This document shows, one piece after another, positions 48,685 through 59,574 of a stretch of 64,000 nucleotides of DNA (the stretch's first letter is position 1; each line of letters starts with the position of its first letter). The translations under genes and the position numbers were made by a program. This stretch comes from Pseudomonadales bacterium (GTDB lineage: Bacteria; Pseudomonadota; Gammaproteobacteria; Pseudomonadales; UBA5518), in the NCBI GenBank assembly GCA_022072145.1, contig JAJVIG010000023.1, positions 1 to 64,000 of the forward strand. Reading direction: 5' to 3'. Below the pieces are notes generated by a model. The model was not told the DNA's origin. It was given only the letters and a program-made list of their open reading frames with translations, and did not search any database.

Positions 48685-50865
48685 ATGAAACGCGAACGCC
48701 AGAGATTGTGCCGGGGGGTAGTGGTGCCGGCACTCATCGCGTTGCTGCCGGTGGCGCACGCGGCCGACGAGTACGGCTTCGAGGACGGGACGGCCGCACC
48801 TCCTGCCGACTACACGAACCACGTCGAGATCGGCATCGGGTTCACCGACGACGGCGACGGCAAGTTCGGCGAGTACGGCAGCGGTCTGAACGGCGCGCTG
48901 CAGAGCGACGGACCGTTCGGCTTCGGCAGCCTCCGCTGGGGCGCCAGCGATCCGGCGAGCGCGCAGTACTGGCGCATCGACGCCGATACGCAGCAGGGGC
49001 GACTGCTCGATGCGGCGTGGGGCGTGCAGGGAGATTTCGCGCTCGGGATCCGCGGTGACCGCGTGGAGAAGATCGAGTACGGCGACGCGCGCCACCCGTA
49101 CCCCGCGAGCGGCGCGACGCTGTCGCTGCCGGCGGGGTTCGTGCCCGGAACGAGCATCCGCGACGAGGCCTGGTACGCGGGCCACAACATCGCGAGTACC
49201 CGTGAAGTGCTCGGTGTCGACGGCGTCAAGCACCTCGGCGAGCACTGGACGCTGCGGCTGGATTTCGAGTCGCAGAGCAAGGAAGGCGAGGACACGCTGG
49301 GCGGCAACCAGGGTTTCTACGGTGTGGTGCTGCTGCCGGAGACACTCGATCACCGCACCGATCTGGCGACTGTCCGGCTCGACTACGCCGACGAGCGGCT
49401 GCACAGCACCTTCGAGTTGCACCTGTCCGAGTTCGACAACGGTGCCCGGCGCCTCGCCTACCGCAACGCGCAGTACGCCGGGTCGCTGCCGGCGCGCCCG
49501 CTGGGGCTGGCAGAGTTCGATACCGGGCCGGACAACGAACTGCTGCGCCTGAGCACGGACGGCGGGTATCTGCTCGACGGGGGCACGCGTCTGGCGTGGT
49601 TCGTCGACTGGAGCCGTGGCGAACAGGACGAGCAGCTGCTGCCGCTGCACATCGACCCCGTCTATCACCCGACGGTGAATCCCGACAGCCCGGTCGACTC
49701 GCTCGACGGCGAGGTCGAGCGGCGCTCGCTGCGGCTCTCGCTGGCCGGACGTCCGTTTGCGCGCTTCGATTACCGCCTCGAGATCGATTACCGCGATCGG
49801 GAATCCGGACATGATCCCTACGCGCTGCCCATGCTGAGCTACACCGGCACCGCCTCCGGCGGGTATTCGAGCCACGTCTACGAGCGCGAGACGCGCGGTC
49901 TTTCGCTCGAGGGCGGTTATCGCTTCCCGAATCGCGCGCGTCTGCGCGGCGGCTACGAGCGCGAGGCGGTCGATCGCGGCAGCGAGGCATTCGATCCGCT
50001 GGGGCATCTCGAATCGTACACCGACGCGACCGACGACGATCGCTACTGGCTGGAGCTGAAGCTGCCGCGCTTCGGCGCACTGTCGCTCGCGCTGCGTGCC
50101 GAGTACCTGCTCACCGATCCGTCGCTCAGCGACGAGACGCTGGAGTTCATCGCGCCGGGCGGCGGCCAGCGGCGCGCCACGCCGTTCTTCCTGCTCGAAC
50201 GCAGCCGGGACGTCTACGCGCTCGACCTCGACTACGAGCTGGGGCACGCGACCGCGCTGTACGGTTCCTTCGAGGTGGTGCGCGAGGACTTCGACAACGA
50301 GACCTACGGGCTGCACAGCCGCGACGCGCGCGTCGCCGACCTCGGTGTGAGCTGGTCGCCGGCGAGCACGCTGTCGGTGTCGGCGTACCTCGGGCGCGAG
50401 GAGTACGAGATCCGCCAGACCGGCCGCCAGATGGGCGGCACCAGCGTGCCGTACTCCGAATGGCTGCTGGTCAGCGACGACGATGCGCGCAGCCTGGGCG
50501 TCAACCTCGAATGGGAGGCGATCGAGGGGCGGCTCGACCTCGAGGCCGAGTTCGCGTTGCTCGACACGCAGTCGGGCTACGCGTCGAGCGAGATCCGCAA
50601 TGCCGGCATCGCGCTGCTGACCGGCCCCACGCCGGACGTGGACGACGAGTTGCTGCGCCTGCGCCTCGGCGGCACCTGGAGGCTCAGCGAGCGGCTCGAC
50701 ATCAGCGGCCGCTACCTGTGGGAGCGGCGCGACGCCCGGGACTGGGCGTGGGATACGCTGCTGAGCCCGGCCGCGGCCACCACGGCTTCGTCGCTCGGCT
50801 TCGCGTGGGCGCGCCCGGACTACGATGCGCAGGTGCTGATGATGGCGCTGCGCTACCGGTTCTGA
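48685..50865 (+). CDS. MtrB/PioB family decaheme-associated outer membrane beta-barrel protein
   Basis: Signal peptide ([11 protein letters not shown]), alternating amphipathic strands throughout, C-terminal ...MMALRYRF, directly after the decaheme gene. Confidence 0.88.
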   Translation: MKRERQRLCRGVVVPALIALLPVAHAADEYGFEDGTAAPPADYTNHVEIGIGFTDDGDGKFGEYGSGLNGALQSDGPFGFGSLRWGASDPASAQYWRIDADTQQGRLLDAAWGVQGDFALGIRGDRVEKIEYGDARHPYPASGATLSLPAGFVPGTSIRDEAWYAGHNIASTREVLGVDGVKHLGEHWTLRLDFESQSKEGEDTLGGNQGFYGVVLLPETLDHRTDLATVRLDYADERLHSTFELHLSEFDNGARRLAYRNAQYAGSLPARPLGLAEFDTGPDNELLRLSTDGGYLLDGGTRLAWFVDWSRGEQDEQLLPLHIDPVYHPTVNPDSPVDSLDGEVERRSLRLSLAGRPFARFDYRLEIDYRDRESGHDPYALPMLSYTGTASGGYSSHVYERETRGLSLEGGYRFPNRARLRGGYEREAVDRGSEAFDPLGHLESYTDATDDDRYWLELKLPRFGALSLALRAEYLLTDPSLSDETLEFIAPGGGQRRATPFFLLERSRDVYALDLDYELGHATALYGSFEVVREDFDNETYGLHSRDARVADLGVSWSPASTLSVSAYLGREEYEIRQTGRQMGGTSVPYSEWLLVSDDDARSLGVNLEWEAIEGRLDLEAEFALLDTQSGYASSEIRNAGIALLTGPTPDVDDELLRLRLGGTWRLSERLDISGRYLWERRDARDWAWDTLLSPAAATTASSLGFAWARPDYDAQVLMMALRYRF

Positions 50866-50885
50866 ACGACGGGAGGCGCTGCACG

Positions 50886-52565
50886 ATGTCGATCGCACTA
50901 CCCAGCCATATCGCGATCGCACGCGCGGCCCGGATGCTGCCGGTGGCCGAGGTCGCGGCGCGTGTGGCTGTCCCGGCCGATGCGTTGATACCGTACGGGC
51001 GCCACAAGGCGAAGATCGACCGCGAATTCCTCGCTTCGCTGCAGGGGCGCCCTGACGGCAGGCTGGTGCTGGTCACCGCGATCTCGCCGACGCCGGCCGG
51101 CGAAGGCAAGACGACGGTCGCGATCGGGCTCACGGACGCACTGGCGCGCATCGGCGCGCGCACGCTGCTCGCGCTGCGCGAGCCGAGCCTCGGTCCCTGC
51201 TTCGGCATGAAGGGCGGTGCCGCCGGCGGCGGTTACGCGCAGGTGGTCCCGATGGAGGAGATCAACCTGCACTTCACCGGTGACTTCCACGCCATCGGCG
51301 CGGCGCACAACCTGCTCGCCGCGATGATCGACAACCACCTCTACTGGTCGAACGCGCTGCGGCTGGACCCGCGCCGCGTGGCGTGGCGGCGCACGGTCGA
51401 CATGAACGACCGCGGCCTGCGCGACATCTGTGTCGGCCTCGGAGGCGCCACGAACGGACTGGTGCGCGAGTCGGGGTACGACATCACGCCGGCCTCGGAA
51501 GTGATGGCGATCTTCTGCCTCGCGCGCGATCTGCACGACCTCGAGCGGCGGCTCGCGAACATCGTGATCGGCTACCGGCGCGACCTGTCGCCGGTGTACG
51601 CGCGCGAACTCAATGCCGCGGGTGCGATGACGGTGCTGCTGCGCGAGGCCTTGCAGCCGAACCTGGTGCAGACGCTGGAGAACAACCCGGTCCTGATCCA
51701 CGGCGGTCCGTTCGGCAACATCGCGCACGGCTGCAACTCGCTGATCGCCACGCGCAGCGCACTGAAGATGGCCGATTACGTGGTCACCGAGGCCGGCTTC
51801 GGCGCCGACCTGGGCGCGGAGAAGTTCTTCGACATCACCGCGCGCAGCGGCGGCCTGCATCCCGACGCGGCGGTGCTGGTCGCGACGGTGCGTGCGCTGA
51901 AGATGCACGGCGGGCAGCGCCGCGACGACCTGGGGCGCGAGAACCTCGAGGCGCTGCGCGGTGGCTGCGTGAACCTGGCACGGCACGTGCGCAACATCGG
52001 CATGTTCGGCGTGCCGGTGGTGGTGGCGATCAACCGCTTCGACACCGACACCGACGCCGAGATCGCGCTGCTCGCCGACCAGTGCGCGCGCCTGGGCTGC
52101 GAAGCCATCGAGACGACGCATTTCCGTGACGGCGGTGCCGGCGCCGAGGCGCTCGCGCGCGCCGTGCGCGCGCTGGCCGATTCCGGGCGCTCGCAGTTCC
52201 GTCCGCTGTACGAGGACGAGCTGCCGCTGTGGGACAAGGTGTGCACGGTGGCGCGCCAGGTCTACGGCGCCGCGCAGGTGGTGGCCGATCAGAGGATCCG
52301 CGACAAGTTCCGCCAGTACGACGCGATCGCGGGCCGGTTCCCGGTCTGCATCGCGAAGACGCAGTACAGCTTTTCCACCGATCCCGCGTTGCTCGGCGCG
52401 CCGGTGGACCACACGGTCACCGTGCGCGACGTGGTGCTGGCCAACGGTGCCGGTTTCGCCGTCGCGCTGTGCGGCGACATCATGACGATGCCGGGACTGC
52501 CGCGCGTGCCGGCCGCCGAACGCATCGGCCTCGACGTCGCCGGCGAGATCGTCGGATTGTCATGA
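50886..52565 (+). CDS. fhs: Formate--tetrahydrofolate ligase
   Basis: [66 protein letters not shown]. Confidence 0.96.
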   Translation: MSIALPSHIAIARAARMLPVAEVAARVAVPADALIPYGRHKAKIDREFLASLQGRPDGRLVLVTAISPTPAGEGKTTVAIGLTDALARIGARTLLALREPSLGPCFGMKGGAAGGGYAQVVPMEEINLHFTGDFHAIGAAHNLLAAMIDNHLYWSNALRLDPRRVAWRRTVDMNDRGLRDICVGLGGATNGLVRESGYDITPASEVMAIFCLARDLHDLERRLANIVIGYRRDLSPVYARELNAAGAMTVLLREALQPNLVQTLENNPVLIHGGPFGNIAHGCNSLIATRSALKMADYVVTEAGFGADLGAEKFFDITARSGGLHPDAAVLVATVRALKMHGGQRRDDLGRENLEALRGGCVNLARHVRNIGMFGVPVVVAINRFDTDTDAEIALLADQCARLGCEAIETTHFRDGGAGAEALARAVRALADSGRSQFRPLYEDELPLWDKVCTVARQVYGAAQVVADQRIRDKFRQYDAIAGRFPVCIAKTQYSFSTDPALLGAPVDHTVTVRDVVLANGAGFAVALCGDIMTMPGLPRVPAAERIGLDVAGEIVGLS

Positions 52566-53693
52566 CCCGCGCAGGTCCGGGCTGTGCCCGGACATGAATT
52601 GTTCGGCCACAGGCCGAACCTGCGGGAGTCGCTGCGGCAGCACCTCGCGGAGCTTCTCGCGCATCGCGCGGATCGCGCGCCCGGTGCTGGCCCAGTCCAT
52701 GCAGGCGTCGGTGACCGAGACGCCGTAGCGCAGCTGTGACAGATCCGCCGGTATCGGCTGGTTGCCTGCCTCCAGGTTGCTCTCGAGCATGGCGCCGACG
52801 ATCGAGCGGTTGCCCTCGAGGATCTGGTTGGCGACGTTGTCGAGCACCAGCGCCTGCAGTGCGTGGTCCTTGTTCGAGTTCGCGTGGCTGCAGTCGACGA
52901 CGATGTTCGCCGGTACGCCGGCCGCGGCCAGCTCGCGTTCGCAGACCGCGATGTGCACGGAGTCGTAGTTCGGCCCCTGTGAGCCGCCGCGCAGCACGAC
53001 GTGGGCGTGGCGGTTGCCGCGCGTGTGGATCACCGCGACCTGGCCCGCGCTGTCGATGCCGAGGAAGCGGTGCGGGCTGCTCACGGATTTGAGCGCGTTG
53101 ATCGCCACGGTCAGCCCGCCGTCGGTGCCGTTCTTGAAGCCGACCGCGCACGACAGGCCGCTCGCCATCTCGCGGTGCGTCTGCGATTCGGTGGTGCGCG
53201 CGCCGATCGCCGACCACGCGATCAGGTCCTGCAGGTATTGCGGCGAGATCGGGTCGAGCGCCTCGGTGGCCGCCGGCAGGCCCAGCGAGACGATGTCGAT
53301 CAGCAGCTTGCGTGCGATATGCAGGCCTTCCTCGATGCGGAACGAGTCGTTCAGGTGCGGGTCGTTGACCAGGCCTTTCCAGCCGGTGGTGGTGCGCGGC
53401 TTCTCGAAGTAGACGCGCATCACCAGGAACAGCGTGTCCTCGACCTCGCGCGCGAGATCGCGCAGCCGCCGCGCGTAGTCCATCGCCGCCGCGGGATCGT
53501 GGATCGAGCACGGCCCGACCACCAGGAACAGGCGGTGGTCGCGGCGGTCGAGGATGTCGCGCACCACGCCGCGCGCATGACGCACCGCGACGTCGATGGC
53601 GGGGGTGAGCGGCATTTCGGCCTTGAGGCGGGCGGGAGTCACGAGCTCCTCGATCCGTTCCACGTTCAGGTTCTCGAGCGTACTGTCGGTCAT
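52560..53693 (-). CDS. 3-deoxy-7-phosphoheptulonate (DAHP) synthase, class I
   Basis: [60 protein letters not shown]. Confidence 0.95.
   Translation of the reverse strand: MTDSTLENLNVERIEELVTPARLKAEMPLTPAIDVAVRHARGVVRDILDRRDHRLFLVVGPCSIHDPAAAMDYARRLRDLAREVEDTLFLVMRVYFEKPRTTTGWKGLVNDPHLNDSFRIEEGLHIARKLLIDIVSLGLPAATEALDPISPQYLQDLIAWSAIGARTTESQTHREMASGLSCAVGFKNGTDGGLTVAINALKSVSSPHRFLGIDSAGQVAVIHTRGNRHAHVVLRGGSQGPNYDSVHIAVCERELAAAGVPANIVVDCSHANSNKDHALQALVLDNVANQILEGNRSIVGAMLESNLEAGNQPIPADLSQLRYGVSVTDACMDWASTGRAIRAMREKLREVLPQRLPQVRPVAEQFMSGHSPDLRGS
52570..52624. repeat. Additional copy of the composite palindromic repeat
   Basis: CGCAGGT-CCGGGCTGTGCCCGG-ACATGAATTG-TTCGGCCACAGGCCGA-ACCTGCG; same architecture as 34061-34115. 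Confidence 0.88.
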
Positions 53694-53745
53694 CGGCGCT
53701 ACCACGGTGCCTCAGGGGATGCTGGCCCCGACGCGGGGCGCGGCA

Positions 53746-54228
53746 TTATAGCCGATGCCGCCGGCAGAGTTGCTCGAGCAGTGCGCCGACGCCGCGCTCG
53801 ATCAGCGCCAGCGTGTCGTCGAAGGCCTCGGCGGAGCCGTAGAAGGGATCCGCGACGTCCTGTCCGGCGGCGTCCGCACAGTAGCGCGTCAGCAGCTCGA
53901 TCTCGCCGGTGAAATCCGGCGGAGCCCAGCCCTGCAGTGTATGCAGGTTGTTGCGATCCATCGCGACGAGGTAGCGAAAGTGCCGGAAATCCGCGTCGGT
54001 GATCTGGCGTGCCAGGCGCGGTGCGATGCGGTAGCCGAGGCGCCCGGCGGCGGCCACCGCACGCGGGTCGGGCGCCTTGCCGGCGTGGAACGACGCGGTC
54101 GCGCAGGAATCCGCGTGGACCCGCGCGTCGAGTCCGCGGCGTGTGATGAGCTCGGCGAAGATCGCCTCGGCGGCCGGCGAGCGGCAGATGTTGCCCAGGC
54201 ACACGAAAAGCACTCCGATCGACGCCAC
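53746..54228 (-). CDS. Low-molecular-weight protein-tyrosine phosphatase
   Basis: VLFVCLGNICRSPAAE P-loop and DPFYGS motif. Confidence 0.93.
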   Translation of the reverse strand: MASIGVLFVCLGNICRSPAAEAIFAELITRRGLDARVHADSCATASFHAGKAPDPRAVAAAGRLGYRIAPRLARQITDADFRHFRYLVAMDRNNLHTLQGWAPPDFTGEIELLTRYCADAAGQDVADPFYGSAEAFDDTLALIERGVGALLEQLCRRHRL

Positions 54229-54385
54229 GATGTTGCTCCGCTGTACGGTTGTGCGTTGTGATGGGTGCCCATTGTGGGCCGGCGGCAGCGCCTGAACAAA
54301 TGGTCATGCGCGGGCGCTGCGTAAACCGCGCGACGCTGGTTACACTCTGTGGCGTTCCCGTCGACCACCCTCAGGAGATCCGGTC

Positions 54386-55165
54386 ATGGCGTTCAATGGC
54401 AAGGTTGCGCTGGTCACCGGCGGTGCCAGCGGCATGGGCAGGGTGTCGGCGTTGCGGCTGGCGGCGACCGGCGCGCAGGTGGCGATCCTCGACATGAACG
54501 AATCGGCGCTGGCCGAGACGGCCGCGTGTTCGCCTAACATCCGGCCACTGCGCTGCAACGTGGCCGACTGGGACCAGGTGCAGGCCTGCGTCGCCGAGGT
54601 CGAGCGCGAACTGGGTCCGGTCGACCGGCTGACGCACGCGGCCGGCATCATGCCGAGCCACGCGGTGATGGACACCACGCTCGAGCAGGCGCGGCGGCTG
54701 ATCGAGGTCAACTACTACGGCACGCTGCACCTGATCCGTGCGGTGGTGCCCGGCATGCTCGCGCGCAACCGCGGCGACGTGATCCTGTTCGGCTCGGTGT
54801 CGGCCACTGCGCTGACGCCGCACCTCGGCGCCTATGCGGCCTCCAAGGCGGCCGTCAACGTGGTCGGCGAGACACTCGCGAACGAGCTCGGCCACACGGC
54901 GCTGCGCATCGCGGTGGTGATGCCGCCGGCGGTGAACACGCCGCTGGTGAACCAGTCGATCGAGACCGACGCCGCGCAGGCCCTGCGCGAGGCGAAGAAG
55001 AGCGGGCGCCTCGGCGACCCGGAGAAGATCGTCGACCAGATCGAGGCGGCGTTCGAGCGCGGTCGCAAGGCGATCTATCCGGGCGAGGCCAAGCTGCTCG
55101 AGATCTGGCACACGCTGCTGCCCGGGCTGTGGTGGAAGACCGTGCTGAAGTTCGAGCGGCACTGA
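54386..55165 (+). CDS. SDR family NAD(P)-dependent oxidoreductase
   Basis: VALVTGGASGMGRV, HAAGIMP, YAASKAAVN. Confidence 0.92.
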   Translation: MAFNGKVALVTGGASGMGRVSALRLAATGAQVAILDMNESALAETAACSPNIRPLRCNVADWDQVQACVAEVERELGPVDRLTHAAGIMPSHAVMDTTLEQARRLIEVNYYGTLHLIRAVVPGMLARNRGDVILFGSVSATALTPHLGAYAASKAAVNVVGETLANELGHTALRIAVVMPPAVNTPLVNQSIETDAAQALREAKKSGRLGDPEKIVDQIEAAFERGRKAIYPGEAKLLEIWHTLLPGLWWKTVLKFERH

Positions 55166-55177
55166 GGAGCGTCGCGC

Positions 55178-56755
55178 ATGAGCATCGACCTGGTCCACGA
55201 ACCCCCGCTGATGGTGCACCTGATCATCGAGGGGCTGAACCGCTGGGACGACCGTCCCTGCCTGTTCATCGGCGACACCGTGCTCAGCTACGCCGAGATG
55301 CGCGCGCAGACCAGCCGCATGGCGCAGGCGCTGCAGGCGCGCGGAATCGGCGTGGGTTCGCGCGTCGCGGTGCTGTCGGGCAACCGGCCCGAGGTGCTGG
55401 CGAACCTCGCGGCGATGCAGGTCGTGGGCTGCTGCGGCACCACGCTGCACCCGCTGGGATCGCTCGACGACCACGCCTACGTGCTGGAGAACGCGGGCGT
55501 CGAGACGCTGGTCTTCGACGCACCGCTGTTCGATCAGCGTGCCGCGGAACTGCGCGAGCGCGTGCCGGGGCTGAAGAACCTGCTGGGTTTCGGGCCCGGC
55601 GCGGCCGGCGACGACTACCTCGAGCTCGCCGCGCGATTCACTCCTGCGCCACTGGTCGCGCCCGACATCCGCCCCGACGACGTGACCTCGATCATCTACA
55701 CCGGAGGCACCACCGGCAAGCCCAAGGGCGTGATGTCGACCGCGCGCGGCGGCGCGTACCTGACCATGCTGCAGATGGCCGAGTGGGAGTTCCCCGAGGA
55801 CCTGCGCATGCTGATCTGCACGCCGCTGTCGCACGCGGCGGCGGCGTTCTTCATTCCGGTGCTGCAGCGCGGCGGTGCGTTCTACGTGCCGCGCGGCTTC
55901 ACGCCGGACCAGTTCTTCGACATGGTCGAGCAACACCGCATCACGGCCACGATGCTGGTGCCGGTGATGATCTACATGCTGCTCGACTCGCCGCGCGCCG
56001 CGACCGCGGACCTCTCCAGCCTGCAGACGATCTTCTACGGCGCGTCCGCCATGAGCCCGGGGCGCCTGCGCGAGGGGATCCAGAAGTGGGGACAGGTCTT
56101 CTACCAGTTCTTCGGCCAGTCCGAGGCACCGATGGCGCTGGCCAACATGCGCCGGCGCGAGCACGACCTCGCGCGGCCCGAGCGGCTCGCCTCGTGCGGG
56201 CGTCCGGCGCCGTGGGTCCACCTGGCGCTGCTCGACGACGACAACCGTCCGGTGCCGGCCGGTGAGCCCGGCGAGATCTGCGTGCGCGGTCCGCTGGTCA
56301 TGAAGGGGTACCTCGGCCTGCCGGAGCAGACCGCCGAGGCCTTCGCCGGCGGCTGGATGCATACCGGCGACATCGGGCGCATCGACGCCGACGGCTTCCT
56401 CTACATCATCGACCGCAAGAAGGACATGGTGGTCACCGGCGGCTTCAACGTGTTCCCGCGCGAGGTCGAGGATGTGTTGTCGGCGCATCCGGCGGTCGCG
56501 CAGGTGGCCGTGATCGGGGTGCCCGACGAGCGCTGGGGCGAGGCGGTCAAGGCGCTGGTCGTGCCGAAGCCCGGGGTCACGGGCGATGCGGCGCTGGCGG
56601 CGGAACTCGTCGAGAGCGTGAAGCGCGCCAAGGGCTCGGTGCAGGCGCCGAAGTCGGTCGATTTCGTGCCGGCGATTCCGCTGACGCCGGTCGGCAAGCC
56701 CGACAAGAAGGCGCTGCGCGCGCAGTACTGGGCGGGGGCCGGGCGCCGGGTCTGA
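55178..56755 (+). CDS. AMP-binding acyl-CoA ligase
   Basis: TSIIYTGGTTGKPKGVMST, GWMHTGDIGRIDADGFLYIIDRKKDMVVTGGFNVFPREVED. Confidence 0.92.
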   Translation: MSIDLVHEPPLMVHLIIEGLNRWDDRPCLFIGDTVLSYAEMRAQTSRMAQALQARGIGVGSRVAVLSGNRPEVLANLAAMQVVGCCGTTLHPLGSLDDHAYVLENAGVETLVFDAPLFDQRAAELRERVPGLKNLLGFGPGAAGDDYLELAARFTPAPLVAPDIRPDDVTSIIYTGGTTGKPKGVMSTARGGAYLTMLQMAEWEFPEDLRMLICTPLSHAAAAFFIPVLQRGGAFYVPRGFTPDQFFDMVEQHRITATMLVPVMIYMLLDSPRAATADLSSLQTIFYGASAMSPGRLREGIQKWGQVFYQFFGQSEAPMALANMRRREHDLARPERLASCGRPAPWVHLALLDDDNRPVPAGEPGEICVRGPLVMKGYLGLPEQTAEAFAGGWMHTGDIGRIDADGFLYIIDRKKDMVVTGGFNVFPREVEDVLSAHPAVAQVAVIGVPDERWGEAVKALVVPKPGVTGDAALAAELVESVKRAKGSVQAPKSVDFVPAIPLTPVGKPDKKALRAQYWAGAGRRV

Positions 56756-56865
56756 GGGGCACCAGGATCCGATCGCCAGTTTGCCGCTCCCGGCCACTCG
56801 CCACTGTTCTTCCGCTGGGCAACGCGCTAACGTCGGAACGCGGCATTCGGACTCGGGAGTAACCC

Positions 56866-59004
56866 ATGGCGACACTTCGATTCGGCCAGTACGCGGCGGA
56901 CATGCGGTTGGAGGACAGCTACTACGGGATCCCGGCGCTGCAGTCCTTCGACGAGTTCCTGGCGAATTTCCTCCCGGTCCGCGAGCAGATCCTCGCGCAG
57001 CGCAGCGACTATGCAAGCGTGCGCGAGTACGACGCGCTGGGCCGCTACATCACGGTCTCGATGTGGGGCAACCTGTCCGCGGCCTGGCTGAACCGCCTCG
57101 AGATACTCGGTGAAAGCTGCGCACTGCAGCTCTACGGCAGTTTCTACGTCGATCTGGGCACCGAGAACATCACCGGCACAGCGACCGGGTTGCGTGGCGA
57201 GAAAGTCCTAGGCAGCACGCGCGAACTGCTGGTCGAGTTCACAGGCCTGTCCGACTACATCGATTTCGCCGGCATCGGCGACATCGATCCGTTCGCCGAC
57301 ATGGTGATTCTGGCCGGCGCGGACACCATCACCGGCAGCCCGGGCGCGGACTACCTGCTGGGCTACGCCGGCAACGACAGCATCTCTGGCGGGTCCGGCG
57401 ACGATTCGCTCGATGGCGCCAACGGCGTCGATACCCTTGCCGGCGGTGCCGGCAACGACAGCTATTACGTCGATGCCACCGCCGATCTGCCGCTCGAGAG
57501 CGCCGGGGCGGGTGAGGATACGGTGCTTGCCTATGCCACGTTCACCCTGCCTGAACACCTCGAGCACCTGATCCTGACCGGCGACTCGCCGTTAGCTGCC
57601 ACCGGCAATGGCGGCAACAACCGCATCGTCGGCAACGCGGCGGCGAATCGGCTCGACGGCGGCGCCGGCGCCGATACGCTCGAGGGTGGCGGGGGCGACG
57701 ACGTGTTCGTGATCGACAACGCTGCGGACGCGGTCGTCGAGCAGGAATGGACGGGGCGGGACACGGTCGAGAGCGCGATCACCTACACGCTCGGAGAGTA
57801 CCTGGAGGATCTGGTGCTCACCGGAGACGAGGGTCTGTGGGGGGTGGGAAATTCGCTGGGGAACTGGATCCGCGGTAATGCGGGCGGGAATCTGCTGAGC
57901 GGTGGCGGCGGCACGGATACGCTGAGCGGAGGCGCCGGCAACGATGCCTACGTTATCGGCATCGACGATGCGTTCGACCAGATCGTCGAGTTGCCCGGCG
58001 AGGGCAGCGATCTGATTCTCGCGAGCCGCAGTTTCACGCTGCCGGAGGCGGTCGAAAAGCTGAAGCTCGAAGGCGACGCCGCGCTGTCGGGCCACGGCAA
58101 TGCGCTCGCGAACGTGCTGACCGGCAACATCGCCGCGAATTCCCTCTACGGCGGCTTCGGTGCCGATACCCTGTACGGCAAGGGCGGTGACGATGTGCTC
58201 GATGGCGAGGCCGATGCGGACCACCTCGCCGGCGGTGCCGGCGAGGACACATTGAACGGCGGAGAAGGCAACGACACGCTCGCGGGCGGCATGGGCGCGG
58301 ACCGGTTGTCCGGCGGTACGGGCCGGGACACCTACCAGGTGACGGCGGCGGACAGTGTCGTCGAGGCGGCCGGCGAGGGCATCGATACCATCGTGAGCCC
58401 GGTGTCGTGGGTGCTGGCAGCGAACTTCGAGAACCTCGTGCTCGCGGGCAGCGGCCGCACCGACGGCACCGGCAACGCCGCGGCGAACACCCTGAGCGGC
58501 AATACCGCGGGCAACGTGCTGGGCGGACTGAAGGGCAACGATACGCTGCGCGGCTTCGGCGGCAACGATACCTTGCAGGGCGGTGACGGTTACGACGTGC
58601 TCGATGGCGGCGCCGGTGACGACGTACTGATCGGCGGGCCAGGGCGCGATACGCTGACCGGCGGCGCCGGTGTCGATGCCTTCGTGTTCGGCAGCCCGCT
58701 GGTGGTTGCCGCCAATGTCGACACGATCGGCGATTTCGTGGCGGGAACCGACACCCTCCGGCTCGACGACGATGTGTTCGGTGAGTGGACCGCGGGAGAT
58801 CAGGTAAACGCCGACCAGTTCGTGGCAGGAGCCGGGCTGAGCGCCGCCACCGACTCCGCGCAGCGCCTGGTCTACGACACCGAAAGCGGTGCGCTGTATT
58901 ACGACGCCGACGGCGCCGGAGGCGCGGCGGCGATCCTGTTCGCGCGTTTCGGCATCGACGTGCACCCGGCGCTGCAGGCCACGGATTTCGTGATCGTCGC
59001 CTGA
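56866..59004 (+). CDS. RTX (hemolysin-type calcium-binding repeat) protein, probably type I-secreted
   Basis: Many GGxGxDxLxG nonapeptides; four units of the form (Y/F)xV-D...DTV...TL...E-L-L-G...GN...N-L-GN; unassigned ~145-aa N-terminus. Confidence 0.88.
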   Translation: MATLRFGQYAADMRLEDSYYGIPALQSFDEFLANFLPVREQILAQRSDYASVREYDALGRYITVSMWGNLSAAWLNRLEILGESCALQLYGSFYVDLGTENITGTATGLRGEKVLGSTRELLVEFTGLSDYIDFAGIGDIDPFADMVILAGADTITGSPGADYLLGYAGNDSISGGSGDDSLDGANGVDTLAGGAGNDSYYVDATADLPLESAGAGEDTVLAYATFTLPEHLEHLILTGDSPLAATGNGGNNRIVGNAAANRLDGGAGADTLEGGGGDDVFVIDNAADAVVEQEWTGRDTVESAITYTLGEYLEDLVLTGDEGLWGVGNSLGNWIRGNAGGNLLSGGGGTDTLSGGAGNDAYVIGIDDAFDQIVELPGEGSDLILASRSFTLPEAVEKLKLEGDAALSGHGNALANVLTGNIAANSLYGGFGADTLYGKGGDDVLDGEADADHLAGGAGEDTLNGGEGNDTLAGGMGADRLSGGTGRDTYQVTAADSVVEAAGEGIDTIVSPVSWVLAANFENLVLAGSGRTDGTGNAAANTLSGNTAGNVLGGLKGNDTLRGFGGNDTLQGGDGYDVLDGGAGDDVLIGGPGRDTLTGGAGVDAFVFGSPLVVAANVDTIGDFVAGTDTLRLDDDVFGEWTAGDQVNADQFVAGAGLSAATDSAQRLVYDTESGALYYDADGAGGAAAILFARFGIDVHPALQATDFVIVA

Positions 59005-59037
59005 ACGCGTTCGCGCGCGCAGCGCGCGCCGTCGCGC

Positions 59038-59574
59038 TCAGCTGCGCCCGAACAGCCGGCGCAGGAACGCGAGCAGGCGGTTCCAGATACCGGGCGCCGC
59101 CGGCGCTGCGGCAGGCGCTGCTGCCGACGGGGGTTCCAGCCGCGCGCGGAACGCGGTGACGAATTCCTCGCTCATGCTGTCGGCCAGCTTGGTCATCACG
59201 CCGCCGGCGAACTTGCCGAGCCGGCCCACGATCACCACATGCGAACTGAACGTGACCTCGGTCAGGTTCGGCTCCAGCGGTTTGAGCAGCAGCCGGGCGT
59301 CGGCCGTGAGCCGGCTCGCGCGTCCGCCTTCCTCGCCCTGGATGCCGTAGGCCGCGAACTCCGGCGCCCGGCGTTCGAGTTCCTGCACATCGGCTTTCAC
59401 CGAGGCCTTGATCGGACCGACCTTGATGGTCATCAGGCCCTTGTACTTGCCCGGCTCGGTGACCTGCACCTCCTCGACGCCGGGAATACAGGTCGCCACC
59501 TGCTCGGCGCTGGTGACGAAGTCCCAGACCTTCTCGCGTGGCGCGGCGACCGTAAAGATCTTCTCGATATCCAT
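59038..59574 (-). CDS. CoxG/SRPBCC family protein
   Basis: MDIEKIFTVAAPREKVWDFVTSAEQVATCIPGVEEV...KVGPIKASVKADV...ADSMSEEF; C-terminal Ala/Pro linker and basic tail. Confidence 0.88.
   Translation of the reverse strand: MDIEKIFTVAAPREKVWDFVTSAEQVATCIPGVEEVQVTEPGKYKGLMTIKVGPIKASVKADVQELERRAPEFAAYGIQGEEGGRASRLTADARLLLKPLEPNLTEVTFSSHVVIVGRLGKFAGGVMTKLADSMSEEFVTAFRARLEPPSAAAPAAAPAAPGIWNRLLAFLRRLFGRS

Noticed and set aside
54371-57016. 881-aa minus-strand ORF antisense to the SDR and acyl-CoA ligase
   Set aside because: Composition typical of antisense shadows; both plus-strand genes have clear motifs.
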